Positions 17,344 through 26,027 of a stretch of 64,000 nucleotides of DNA are shown here, in pieces. How positions within the stretch are numbered: position 1 is the stretch's first letter; every line of letters starts with the position of its first letter. A program made the translations under genes and the position numbers. The notes beneath the pieces are model-generated. The model did not search any database and had not been told where the DNA came from. It was given only the letters and a program-made list of their open reading frames with translations. The DNA lies in the NCBI GenBank assembly GCA_963783085.1, contig CAWAMJ010000016.1, forward strand, positions 62,001 through 126,000, read 5' to 3'. Source of the DNA: CAVYUC01 sp963783085 (GTDB lineage: Bacteria > Bacteroidota > Bacteroidia > Bacteroidales > Prolixibacteraceae).

Positions 17344-18474
17344 ATGATATATATTATAAAGCATTTTGCCCGCATACTGGTGGGAATTACTTTTATATTT
17401 TCAGGATTTGTCAAAGGGATTGATCCCTGGGGATCGACTTATAAATTTGCCGATTATTTCAATGCAATGGGGCTCGGGTGGCTTTTATGGGCCGCTTTCC
17501 CGTTGGGGGTATTGCTTTCACTGGCCGAATTCACAATTGGTGTGGCTTTGCTTTTTAACGTATTTCTGCGTTTTTTTTCGTGGCTGGCCCTGTTGTTTAT
17601 GCTGTTTTTTACCGGACTTACGTTTTGGATTGCACTTGAAAACCCGGTAACCGACTGCGGTTGTTTTGGCGATGCACTGGTAATTTCAAACTGGGCTACT
17701 TTCTATAAAAACGTGGTTTTAATTGTACTTACCATCATTGTTTTTATCTGGAGGAAAAATATGAAACGACCGTTTAAACGCACGAGGTATACGTTTGCAG
17801 CTTTGTTTATGGCGGCCTATGTGTCGCTGGTTTTCTTTTCTTACAGTCATCTTCCGGTTTTCGATTTCAGACCGTACAAGGTTGGGGTTAATATTCCCGA
17901 AGCGATGGTATATCCTGAAGATGCGCCCAAAGATGTTTACGACAATATTTTTTATTACAGGAATAAAAATAATGGCGATGTAGAAAAATTCAGCGAAGAG
18001 AATTACCCGTGGCAGGATACGCTAAACTGGGAATTCGAGCGAATGGAGTCGAACCTGGTGCAGGAGGGTTACAAGCCGCCGGTTCACGATTTTACCATTG
18101 AAACACCCGAAGGTGAAAATATCGCTGATTTCTTTTTATACGATGAAAATTTTGTGTTTATGCTGGTGGCGTACGATTTGGACAAAACAAATACCAGCGC
18201 ACAAAATGAAATTAACCAACTCGCCAACTGGGCGTTGGGAAACGGAATGTCGTTTATTTGCCTCACTTCTTCGTTGCCCGATAAAGCGGCTGAGTTCGCA
18301 CAGGAAAACAACGCGCCATACGAATTTTTTAATACTGATGAAATTACATTGAAAACGATGATTCGCTCTAACCCGGGTTTGGTGGTGCTAAAAAAAGGTA
18401 CGATTGTAGCCAAATATCATTACAACGATATTCCCACTCCCCATGAATTTCAGGAAAATTTCATGAATAAATAG
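17344..18474 (+). CDS. DoxX-type membrane protein, BT_3928-like, with thioredoxin-like C-terminus
   Basis: The ATG at 17344 is preferred because an upstream in-frame start would overlap the DUF1599 gene. The 376-residue product has four membrane helices in the first 140 residues (DoxX-like: RILVGITFIFSGFVKGIDPWG, and FWIALENPVTDCGCFGDAL with a C-G-C motif). A fifth helix lies near 155-175. A soluble domain of about 190 residues has a thioredoxin-like layout (FVFMLVAYDLDKT ... LVVLKKGTIVAKYHY) but lacks a CxxC pair. A role in membrane redox chemistry is likely, but the partners are unknown. Confidence 0.82.
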   Translation: MIYIIKHFARILVGITFIFSGFVKGIDPWGSTYKFADYFNAMGLGWLLWAAFPLGVLLSLAEFTIGVALLFNVFLRFFSWLALLFMLFFTGLTFWIALENPVTDCGCFGDALVISNWATFYKNVVLIVLTIIVFIWRKNMKRPFKRTRYTFAALFMAAYVSLVFFSYSHLPVFDFRPYKVGVNIPEAMVYPEDAPKDVYDNIFYYRNKNNGDVEKFSEENYPWQDTLNWEFERMESNLVQEGYKPPVHDFTIETPEGENIADFFLYDENFVFMLVAYDLDKTNTSAQNEINQLANWALGNGMSFICLTSSLPDKAAEFAQENNAPYEFFNTDEITLKTMIRSNPGLVVLKKGTIVAKYHYNDIPTPHEFQENFMNK

Positions 18475-18526
18475 TTAACAAACCGCACGGGGAAAATCGG
18501 ATTTCCACAAATAAAATCTAACCTTT

Positions 18527-18534
18527 TAAATTTG
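18527..18534 (+). promoter_or_regulatory. Candidate -7 element for tpiA
   Basis: TAAATTTG matches TAnnTTTG 44 bases before the tpiA ATG. The same TTTG could serve instead as a -33 element, 21 bases before TAATTTTC. The exact start is undecided. Confidence 0.45.
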
Positions 18535-18577
18535 TACACGTTCTTTTAAAATACATAATTTTCTAAATATCAGAAAA

Positions 18578-19336
18578 ATGAGAAAAAAAATAGTAGCAGG
18601 AAACTGGAAATGCAATACGAATTTACCCGAGGGTGTTCAACTGGCAAAAGAAGTTAACGATTTAGTGGAAAAGAATGGGGCCAACGATGTAATTGTAATT
18701 TTGGGAACGCCATTTACCCACCTTACCAAAGTTTACGAAAATATTAATATTGCTAGAATAGGCATTGCTGCACAAAATTGCGCAGCCGAAGCAAAAGGTG
18801 CGTACACCGGAGAAGTTTCAGCGGAAATGGTGAAATCAACCGGCGCACAATACGTCATTTTAGGCCACTCCGAACGTCGCGAATATTATGGCGAAACCAG
18901 CGGGAGCCTCAACAAAAAACTGGCGCTGGCACTGGAAAATGATTTAACTCCAATTTACTGCTGCGGTGAACCGCTTGAAATACGGGAAGCCGGAACTCAA
19001 AATGAATATGTAAAAAGGCAGTTGGCAGAAACCATTTTTAAACTTTCTGCCGGCGATTTTAAAAAGCTGATAATTGCCTATGAGCCCATTTGGGCAATCG
19101 GGACAGGGAAAACGGCAACTTCGGAACAGGCGCAGGAAATACACGCTTTTATCCGTTCCATAATTGCTGAAAAATATGGAAACGAAGTGGCAGATGAAGT
19201 CTCCATTCTTTATGGCGGAAGTTGCAAACCCGGCAATGCAAAAGAACTTTTTGCCAACAAAGATGTAGACGGCGGATTAATTGGCGGAGCTTCGCTTAAT
19301 GCCGAAGATTTTCTTGGAATTATTAATGGGTTTTAA
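18578..19336 (+). CDS. tpiA: Triose-phosphate isomerase
   Basis: The 252-residue TIM barrel interconverts dihydroxyacetone phosphate and glyceraldehyde 3-phosphate. It has the catalytic lysine in AGNWKCN, His in LGHSERR, Glu in AYEPIWAIGTGKTA and the phosphate loop YGGSCKPGN. The length is normal. A strong terminator follows at 19355-19390, so the transcript ends here. The next gene, prmA, probably has its own start. Confidence 0.98.
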   Translation: MRKKIVAGNWKCNTNLPEGVQLAKEVNDLVEKNGANDVIVILGTPFTHLTKVYENINIARIGIAAQNCAAEAKGAYTGEVSAEMVKSTGAQYVILGHSERREYYGETSGSLNKKLALALENDLTPIYCCGEPLEIREAGTQNEYVKRQLAETIFKLSAGDFKKLIIAYEPIWAIGTGKTATSEQAQEIHAFIRSIIAEKYGNEVADEVSILYGGSCKPGNAKELFANKDVDGGLIGGASLNAEDFLGIINGF

Positions 19337-19354
19337 ACTCAAATTACAATACCA

Positions 19355-19390
19355 TAAAAAAAACCGCAATTTGAAATTGTGGTTTTTTTT
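19355..19390 (+). terminator. Terminator after tpiA
   Basis: A near-perfect hairpin pairs AAAACCGCAAT with ATTGTGGTTTT around a 6-base loop and is flanked by A and T runs. It should work in both directions. Confidence 0.9.
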
Positions 19391-19425
19391 CGTCATTTTT
19401 TTTGCAGAGAAATTACCTTATCAAT

Positions 19426-20277
19426 ATGGATTACATTAAAATAGCAATTGAAACTCAGCCGGTTCAGGAATGGTTTACCGACATGCTGGCTTCGCAACTG
19501 GCAGACATTGGTTTCGAAAGTTTTATGGAAACTGAAAATGGCCTCGATGCATTTATCACCGAAAAAGATTTTGATGAGCAGCAGTTGCAAAGTCTGCTTT
19601 CCAATCACCGATTCGAAATTTCCGTTACCTGGACGAAGGAATTAATTCGGGAGCGAAACTGGAACGAAGAGTGGGAGAAAAATTATTTCAAACCGCTGAT
19701 GATAGGCGATGAATGTGTTGTGCGGGCGCCTTTTCACGAACAATTTCCGGATGCGAAATATGAAATTGTGATTGAACCGAACATGGCTTTTGGCACAGGT
19801 AACCACGAAACAACATCGATGATGATGGAAGCCGTTTTACGGGAAGACTTGTCGGGAAAACAGGTTCTTGATATGGGTTGCGGCACCGGCATCCTGGGAA
19901 TTCTGGCTTCGATGAAAGGAGCTGAAAAAATCACTGCCATCGACATCAGCGAGTGGGCGTTTTCGGGAACCAAAGAAAATGCCGCTTACAACAACATAAA
20001 AAATCTGACGGTAAAACTTGGAGATGCCGGTTTGCTTGCCGAAGAAAAATTCGATTTAATTTTCGCCAACATTCAGAAAAATGTATTAACGGAAGATATG
20101 CCGGTTTATGCTTCACATCTCACGGCTGGAGGTAAAATTTTCCTGAGCGGTTTTTACCTTGAAGATTTGGAAGACATCCGGAATTCAGCAAAAAACAACG
20201 GATTGGATTACATCAATCACCAGGTGCGAAAAAATTGGGTTGTTGCTGTGATGCAGAAAAACCGCGCTGAAAATTAA
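19426..20277 (+). CDS. prmA: Ribosomal protein L11 methyltransferase
   Basis: The ATG at 19426 is chosen because the upstream TTG lies in the tpiA terminator tail. The 283-residue enzyme has an N-terminal alpha/beta domain that binds L11 and a SAM-methyltransferase domain with the glycine-rich loop VLDMGCGTGILGI. AFGTGNHETTSMM is the PrmA signature just before it, and FDLIFANIQKNVL takes the place of the usual NPPY-like acceptor motif. It trimethylates L11. The stop overlaps the convergent barrel gene by four bases. Confidence 0.95.
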   Translation: MDYIKIAIETQPVQEWFTDMLASQLADIGFESFMETENGLDAFITEKDFDEQQLQSLLSNHRFEISVTWTKELIRERNWNEEWEKNYFKPLMIGDECVVRAPFHEQFPDAKYEIVIEPNMAFGTGNHETTSMMMEAVLREDLSGKQVLDMGCGTGILGILASMKGAEKITAIDISEWAFSGTKENAAYNNIKNLTVKLGDAGLLAEEKFDLIFANIQKNVLTEDMPVYASHLTAGGKIFLSGFYLEDLEDIRNSAKNNGLDYINHQVRKNWVVAVMQKNRAEN

Positions 20278-20912
20278 AAGAGGACACCAAACCGAAACCC
20301 GCCAACCATCAATGTTCCGGAGTAACCCATGTCGCCCCACCATTCATTGTAATATTCATGAAGACCGGTAGTTTTATCATCGAAACTAAAACGCATGCCT
20401 GTTCCTATAAAAGAATCGAAATAAAAATTATCGGCAATTAAACACTGAATGCCAAATATTAAGTTGCCTCCGATTTTATAAATATTGGTGGTCATTTCAC
20501 CTTCTTCAAGGCCGATGTACGTTCCACCGTCTTCAACAAACTGCCGCGTGGTTAATCCATCGTCCTGCACCGAAAAATAATTGAAAACCGGCCCGTAACC
20601 GAAGTAGACATTTCTGCTGCTCATTTCCTTTTTCAGGTAAATACGATGTTGTAATTCCACGCCCGCGCCAATCATGCTGTTATAATCCCAGTCCAGATTC
20701 GCTTTATTGTTGATATACATTTGCGGCGCCACCACCAGCCATTGATTTCTTTCGTTAAGCCTGAAATCCAAATCTATTCGGAAACCGTTAACAATTGCAT
20801 ACTGCGGAACAATTCCCAGTGAAAATGTTTTCTGTTCTTCCGGTTGATCGATTGTAACCTGTGAAAAAACGAGCTGAGGTAACAACAGCAAAACGAATAA
20901 CAAATATTTCAT
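20274..20912 (-). CDS. Outer-membrane beta-barrel protein (about 8 strands), unknown function
   Basis: The 212-residue protein has a signal peptide at about 1-18 (ends LVFSQ). Alternating amphipathic strands follow (NGFRIDLDFRLNERNQWLVV, GAGVELQHRIYLKK, VYFGYGPVFNYFSV), ending in GTLMVGGFRFGVLF with a C-terminal aromatic/aliphatic residue. It resembles the DUF3575-like and porin-fold small barrels of Bacteroidota. It is the third gene of a unit with two LVIVD-like proteins, five bases after the second. Confidence 0.65.
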   Translation of the reverse strand: MKYLLFVLLLLPQLVFSQVTIDQPEEQKTFSLGIVPQYAIVNGFRIDLDFRLNERNQWLVVAPQMYINNKANLDWDYNSMIGAGVELQHRIYLKKEMSSRNVYFGYGPVFNYFSVQDDGLTTRQFVEDGGTYIGLEEGEMTTNIYKIGGNLIFGIQCLIADNFYFDSFIGTGMRFSFDDKTTGLHEYYNEWWGDMGYSGTLMVGGFRFGVLF

Positions 20913-20917
20913 ATGAT

Positions 20918-21661
20918 TTAGTTTAAATTGATTTCACTTAATTTTCTGATGGTGTCATTTTCAAGTTTGTATTGAGTGAAGCCGGATTCTCCGATTACCA
21001 GCGCACGATCCTCGTCCAGGATAACGTCGTAAGCAATTAAATCATTAAAATGATACAACTGGTTTATGTTTAACTTGTCCGAAACATTGAACACTTTCAG
21101 TCCGTCATCGCAAACCCAAAGCAGGTTGTTACGCACTGCCAGTCCCCGCGGATTTATCATCGGATACTGCTGTACCAACCGGGGTTGCCGAATATCCTGA
21201 AGATCGATAATTTGCAGTTCATTGACAGACCTCCAGCAGGACTGGCGGCTGGCACTCAACGTAACATAGGCATATTCGCCATCGGATACAACCGGATCGC
21301 AGGCAATAACATGTTCGTAAAAAGAGATGTTTTGCGGGGCGCCATTATTACTTACATCGTAAATATACATTCCGCTGCTGGTTCCCAGAAAAAGTTTATC
21401 TCCCAACGGGAAAATAGTTTCAACGCCCCAGCCAACCGGAATTGAATTCGTACGTTCAGGTGATTCTTCAGATGAAATATCAAATACCTGAAGGGTTTCC
21501 TCATTCACGGTATACAATTTATCGTTTGCAATGGTAAAACGCGCCATGGAACCTCCGGTACCACTGTCGGATGAACTGCTTTCCACGGAAGAATCTGCAA
21601 GACTGCAAGCCTGTAAAATTACAGCCACAAAACTTACCCAAATAACTGTTATTTTCTTCAT
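20918..21661 (-). CDS. LVIVD-repeat beta-propeller lipoprotein
   Basis: The 247-residue protein has a lipobox (ILQAC) and a serine-rich linker. Four to five LVIVD-type blades follow: DKLYTVNEETLQVFDIS, DKLFLGTSSGMYIYDVS, EYAYVTLSA with LQIIDLQDI, and NLLWVCDDGLKVFNVS. These repeats form a surface propeller, and the family function is not known. It is cotranscribed with a shorter similar protein upstream and the small barrel downstream, so the three may form one envelope complex (inference). Confidence 0.8.
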   Translation of the reverse strand: MKKITVIWVSFVAVILQACSLADSSVESSSSDSGTGGSMARFTIANDKLYTVNEETLQVFDISSEESPERTNSIPVGWGVETIFPLGDKLFLGTSSGMYIYDVSNNGAPQNISFYEHVIACDPVVSDGEYAYVTLSASRQSCWRSVNELQIIDLQDIRQPRLVQQYPMINPRGLAVRNNLLWVCDDGLKVFNVSDKLNINQLYHFNDLIAYDVILDEDRALVIGESGFTQYKLENDTIRKLSEINLN

Positions 21662-21694
21662 GTTTTTTTATTTTTCGAGTTGTTGTGTCTTTTG

Positions 21695-22192
21695 TTAATT
21701 TTCATCCCAGCGAACCAGAATTGCATCTTTGGGGATAGCCTGATATTCCTTCCAGGATAATCCTCTTCCATCAGGTGAAATCAACTGTGGAAAAACGTTC
21801 TTCACCCTTTTCGTAACTTCAATATTTGTCATATTTTCATTGAGGCGAACGGCAATTAAATCAACCGCATTATCTGCATATAAAACGTTGTTTTTAACTG
21901 CGATATCAATACATCCGTCAATGCTGATGAACGCGAAATTCGTTGGATCCTCAGGATTTATATTATCAATTACATGAATCCCGCGGTATTTTTCATTGAT
22001 AAATATTAAATGGTCTTTAATGTAAATTTTGCCGGGAGCAATAATCGCTTCCGGTCCTTTCAGTTTTACATTATTTTCCATTTCGGAACGAAGCATAAAA
22101 ACCGGTTTGTAAGATCCGTAATACAAAGGTTCGTCGAGCCCCAGAAACAGCACTGGCAAAAGCAAAAAAAGGAATAGTAAAGGTTTTTTCAT
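21695..22192 (-). CDS. Short secreted LVIVD-like protein
   Basis: The 165-residue product has a signal peptide (PLLFLFLLLPVLFLG) and two recognisable propeller-like blades: HLIFINEKYRGIHVIDNINPED and VLYADNAVDLIAVRLNENM. It looks like a partial propeller that may pair with the LVIVD protein encoded next. It is the first gene of the three-gene minus-strand unit. No specific function is known. Confidence 0.65.
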   Translation of the reverse strand: MKKPLLFLFLLLPVLFLGLDEPLYYGSYKPVFMLRSEMENNVKLKGPEAIIAPGKIYIKDHLIFINEKYRGIHVIDNINPEDPTNFAFISIDGCIDIAVKNNVLYADNAVDLIAVRLNENMTNIEVTKRVKNVFPQLISPDGRGLSWKEYQAIPKDAILVRWDEN

Positions 22193-22286
22193 CGGATTTA
22201 ATTTTTAAAATATTCAACGTGGGTCAAGTCATAGCAGGTAATTTGTAGTCAGATGTTTTAAGATTGCCAATGGTTGCTTTTGGGTT

Positions 22287-22799
22287 TTAAATATAATTAA
22301 TTTTATTGCTTCTGGGGATTTCCCAAACTTCCAAATCCCGGATATCCGTTCCATCTATGGCGAACCGCAGCGCTGTGCACATTTTGTGGAAACCTTTGTA
22401 ACCCGCCGCGCCTGGGTTCATGTGAAGCAAATCAAGTTTTTTATCGTATATCACTTTTAAAATGTGCGAGTGGCCGCTGATAAATAACTTGGGTGGATTC
22501 GTGTAAATTTCTGGTTTTACATACCGTTCGTAATGTCCCGGGTAACCTCCGATATGCGTCATCCAAACATCCACTTCCTCGCAAAAAAAACGCTGGTGCT
22601 GCGGATGTACCATGCGTAGCTCGTGGCCGTCGATGTTTCCGTAAACTCCTTTTAGAGGTTTAAAAGCTGCCAGCCGATCTGCGGTTTCGAGATTGCCGAA
22701 ATCGCCGGCATGCCAGATTTCGTCCACCTTTTCAAAAAAAGTGAATAACCGTTCAGGTATAAAATCATGTGTGTCGGAAAGTAAACCTATTCGTTTCAT
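22287..22799 (-). CDS. Metallophosphoesterase, YfcE/MJ0936 type
   Basis: The ATG at 22799 is chosen because the first 47 residues of the longer frame look random and the family begins right at MKRIGLLSDTHD. The 170-residue enzyme has the metal-binding motifs SDTHD (8-12), HAGDFGN, GNIDGHE, THIGG and SGHSH, all intact. The family cleaves phosphodiesters with Mn or Ni. The substrate in the cell is not known. Confidence 0.93.
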   Translation of the reverse strand: MKRIGLLSDTHDFIPERLFTFFEKVDEIWHAGDFGNLETADRLAAFKPLKGVYGNIDGHELRMVHPQHQRFFCEEVDVWMTHIGGYPGHYERYVKPEIYTNPPKLFISGHSHILKVIYDKKLDLLHMNPGAAGYKGFHKMCTALRFAIDGTDIRDLEVWEIPRSNKINYI

Positions 22800-22998
22800 A
22801 AACAGTTTCCATGTATTAATCCGGCAAAATAACTTAAATTTGAACGAATTATGAAATTGGTTTTTTATTTGCTTTTCCACGGACGGGAATAAGTGTTGTT
22901 TTAAACAAAAGTTAAATATTCGTTTAAAAAGGGAGTGCATTTAGTAAGGTGCAGGAAAAATTGCAAGATTTAACAGAGGATTAATTAAATCAATTGAA

Positions 22999-23493
22999 AT
23001 GAAACACCTGGTTTTGATCAGGCACGCAAAGTCGACACCGTATGGTTACGAGGACGATTTCAACCGCGACCTCAGCGAGCGGGGAAATAAGGACGCAAAG
23101 CTGATTAGCACGGAATTAAACACAAAAGGAATTCTTCCTGATATTATGATTTCGAGCCCGGCAAAAAGGGCAATAAAAACGGCGGGAATCTTTGCCGAAA
23201 ACCTGGGTTTGAACAAGAAAACCATTAAAAAAGTACAGGAAATTTACACCGGAATGACCACTTCCGAGTTTCTGGGCCTTATAAATGATTTGCCCGATAA
23301 TGCAGGCACGGTATTTATTTTCGGGCACAACCCCGGTTTTTATTATTGTACAAGCAACCTGCTTCAGAAATTTAAAGATGATATGCCTACCTGTTCAACT
23401 GTCGGAATCGATTTTGATGTGGATTCCTGGAAAAATGTTACAGCGCGCTCCGGATTAAAAGCGTTTCAGTTGATTCCCCGGATGTTTAAATAA
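22999..23493 (+). CDS. SixA-type histidine phosphatase
   Basis: The 164-residue protein begins MKHLVLIRHAKS, the phosphohistidine-forming RHG/RHA motif of the histidine phosphatase superfamily. SSPAKRAIKTAGIFAE carries the second Arg, and FIFGHNPGFYY carries the second His. SixA proteins remove phosphate from phosphohistidine, but the target of this one is not known. It is transcribed alone, between a divergent phosphoesterase gene and a convergent hydrolase gene. Confidence 0.9.
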   Translation: MKHLVLIRHAKSTPYGYEDDFNRDLSERGNKDAKLISTELNTKGILPDIMISSPAKRAIKTAGIFAENLGLNKKTIKKVQEIYTGMTTSEFLGLINDLPDNAGTVFIFGHNPGFYYCTSNLLQKFKDDMPTCSTVGIDFDVDSWKNVTARSGLKAFQLIPRMFK

Positions 23494-23513
23494 TTCCGCG
23501 GGTTGCCGGAAAA

Positions 23514-24308
23514 TCAAATGTTTTTCAGAATTTTCAACATGCGCTCCCACGAATCATTGCGCGCTTTTTTATTTTCAGCCGAACCTTGCGGATCGTCTCC
23601 CTGTCGCATGTATGCGTGTCCTGCCCCCGGATAAATTTCGTATTCGTATTTTTTACCGGCTTCCTTCATCAGCTTTTCGGTTTCTGGAATTCCGGAATTA
23701 ATGCGCTGATCATTTCCTCCGTAGAAACCATAAACCGGCGCCGAAATGTTTTTAATTTGGTCCTTGTCGGGTGCACTGCCGTAAAATACCAAAACCGCCT
23801 CCACATCGCTGTTGTAGGTGGCAAACCGGAAACTTTGTGAACCGCCCCAGCAAAATCCGGCTACTGCGGTTTTTCCGTTTCCGGCAGGAATATTTTCAGC
23901 AAAATCCTGAACGGCATTCAAATCCCCTTTTACCTGATCCGGCGGCAACTCATAAATGGCATTCCGGGCGTCATCGGGGTTGGCAAAATCTGCCGTGGCT
24001 TTCATGTTTTCATTAAAGTCGGAAAGTAAATCCGGTGCAACAACTATGAATCCTTCGGCAGCCAGCTGATCGGCAAAACTCCTGACCCAGTCTGTGAGGC
24101 CGCGGTTTTCGTGAATCGCTATTACCGCAGTTGCCTTTTCGGACGTTTCCGGATAAACCACAAAACAATTTACATTTCGGTTGCCCGCTTTTACTTTCAC
24201 CCATTCCTGGTGCCGCGGCGAATTATCGAGTTGTTTTAATGCAAAATCCTGCGAATATGAATTGACTGCACCGGTGAGAACAGTTAACAACAGTATTACT
24301 TTTTTCAT
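23514..24308 (-). CDS. Exported dienelactone hydrolase family protein
   Basis: The ATG at 24308 opens a signal peptide (MKKVILLLTVLTGAVNSYSQ). The 264-residue product has an alpha/beta-hydrolase fold, with the nucleophile in AGFCWGGSQSF (Cys as in dienelactone hydrolases), Asp in YGGNDQRI and His in PGAGHAYMR. DLH-family enzymes hydrolyse lactones or esters. The export signal argues for a periplasmic substrate rather than the cytosolic chlorocatechol pathway. Confidence 0.9.
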   Translation of the reverse strand: MKKVILLLTVLTGAVNSYSQDFALKQLDNSPRHQEWVKVKAGNRNVNCFVVYPETSEKATAVIAIHENRGLTDWVRSFADQLAAEGFIVVAPDLLSDFNENMKATADFANPDDARNAIYELPPDQVKGDLNAVQDFAENIPAGNGKTAVAGFCWGGSQSFRFATYNSDVEAVLVFYGSAPDKDQIKNISAPVYGFYGGNDQRINSGIPETEKLMKEAGKKYEYEIYPGAGHAYMRQGDDPQGSAENKKARNDSWERMLKILKNI

Positions 24309-24719
24309 TGTTTTTTGTTTTTCGATTCGAAAGCATAACAATAAAACACCTTTTAGTGTTTATTTTGAATTAATATAATTTTCTGAAATAAAAGCAATTA
24401 TAGACTTGGATGCTGGTAAAATATACGGGTGTACGATAAATTCCACGATTTATAGCGCGGTTCAAAGTTTTTCATCCTTTTTACACCGGCGTTTTAGCCC
24501 GGTGGTTATCTCTTGGCGTTTTTTTGTGGTTTTAGCATTTAATCTCTTTAAAGGCTGAAGCCCTTTCGTTTTTGGCCGTTTCTGTTCACCGGGCTGAAGC
24601 CACAGTGTAAAAAATCCATTTTCCCGTAGATACATTATAATATAGAATTTGTAGTATACCCAAATACGCCACCGGGAAAGAAAAAAATACTATTTTTAGT
24701 TTTTTTAAAAAACGTGTGC
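24309..24719. other. 411-base intergenic region with a REP-like palindrome
   Basis: No gene is visible. The stretch holds the divergent promoter area of the hydrolase and DUF2851 genes and, in its middle, a large imperfect inverted repeat listed separately. The rest is A+T-rich with no further structure I can support. Confidence 0.7.
24478..24613. repeat. REP-like nested palindrome
   Basis: The 27-base arms at 24478-24504 and 24587-24613 match in 22 of 27 positions when one is reverse-complemented. Both carry TTTTTACAC at the outer end and AGCCCGGTG at the inner end. Inside lies a second palindrome, AAAGGCTGAAGCCCTTT, at about 24550-24566, which repeats the GGCTGAAGCC core. The 'GGGCTGAAGCC' motif is typical of intergenic REP-like elements. 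Whether it is repeated elsewhere in this genome cannot be seen here. Confidence 0.65.
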
Positions 24720-26027
24720 ATGAATGTTCCTAAAACTATTCCGGAAGAATTCCTGCAGTTTGTATGGGAGAATGGAATTTTTCATAAAAATGATTTACAA
24801 ACAGCCGACGGCAGATCGTTAAAAATTATCAGTACCGGAAAAAGAAACACCGATTCAGGTCCTGATTTTTTTAACGCCCGTATTCAAATTGATGAGACGG
24901 TTTGGGCCGGGAATGTAGAAATTCACCGAAAAGCTTCCGATTGGAAAAAACATAATCACCATGAAGATAAATCGTACGACAACGTAATTCTGCATGTGGT
25001 TGAGGAATTTGACGAACAGGTTTTACGAACCAACGGACAAAAAGTACCGGTGTTCGTTTTCCAATATGCCGATCAGTATAAAATGAATTACAGAAAACTG
25101 CTTGATGCACAAACGTGGATTGCCTGCGAGAATTATTTTCATAAAGTGGATCCGGTGGTTTTGCATCTCGGTTTTAACCGGCTGATGGTAGACCGGCTGG
25201 AAAGTAAAACGGCTGATATTGTTGAAAAGCTGACTAAGAATAACAATAACTGGAACGAAACTTTTTACCAGATTCTGGCCCGGGCATTCGGTTTTAAAGT
25301 CAATGCTGTTCCTTTTGAATTGCTTGCCAAAGCTGTTCCGTTAAAATTACTCGGGAAACACCGTAACAGCGTTTTTCAGCTGGAAGCAATGCTGTTTGGC
25401 GCTTCCGGTTTATTAAACGAACAACTTATCGGCGACGATTATTTTCTGAAACTGCGGGATGAGTTTTCATTTTTATACAACAAATACAAATTAGCGCCCA
25501 TAGAATCGCACCTTTGGAAATTCATGCGGCTCAGGCCCGCTAATTTTCCGACTGTCCGGATTTCCCAGCTTGCAGCCCTTGTCCATCGTTCCCACCACCT
25601 TTTTTCCCAAATCACAGAAACTGCGTCGCTGGAAGAATTGCGGAAATTGTTCAGGGTGAAAGCATCCGGTTACTGGAATTCCCATTTCCGGTTTAACAGA
25701 GATACACCAAAACATTTGCAGCGCGAGTTGGGAGACGAAGCGATAAATACGTTAATTATTAACGTGGTAGTTCCGTTTCTATTTGTTTATGGCGAACAAC
25801 AAAACAGGGACCATCTGAAAAACAGAGCGCTCGAATTTCTGGAGCAACTGCCAGCGGAAAATAATTCTATAATCAAAAACTGGCAAAAACTAGGTGTGGA
25901 AGCCCGTTCGGCGTTCGATTCGCAGGCATTGCTACAACTTAAAAACAGGTTTTGTGAAAAGAAAAAATGCTTAAATTGCCAAATAGGAAATAAACTGGTT
26001 AAAACAATACCGGAACCCGGCATATGA
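24720..26027 (+). CDS. DUF2851 family protein
   Basis: The ATG at 24720 is preferred over a GTG six bases upstream. The 435-residue product starts IPEEFLQFVWENGIF and continues GRNTDSGPDFFNARI-like and VEIHRKASDWKKHNHH segments, the usual DUF2851 N-terminal signature. The C-terminus has a Cys-rich CEKKKCLNCQIG stretch, also typical. The function of the family is unknown; the N-terminal motifs recall nuclease-like folds, which is only an impression. The stop overlaps the start of the K+ channel gene (ATGA), so the two are translationally coupled. Confidence 0.88.
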   Translation: MNVPKTIPEEFLQFVWENGIFHKNDLQTADGRSLKIISTGKRNTDSGPDFFNARIQIDETVWAGNVEIHRKASDWKKHNHHEDKSYDNVILHVVEEFDEQVLRTNGQKVPVFVFQYADQYKMNYRKLLDAQTWIACENYFHKVDPVVLHLGFNRLMVDRLESKTADIVEKLTKNNNNWNETFYQILARAFGFKVNAVPFELLAKAVPLKLLGKHRNSVFQLEAMLFGASGLLNEQLIGDDYFLKLRDEFSFLYNKYKLAPIESHLWKFMRLRPANFPTVRISQLAALVHRSHHLFSQITETASLEELRKLFRVKASGYWNSHFRFNRDTPKHLQRELGDEAINTLIINVVVPFLFVYGEQQNRDHLKNRALEFLEQLPAENNSIIKNWQKLGVEARSAFDSQALLQLKNRFCEKKKCLNCQIGNKLVKTIPEPGI

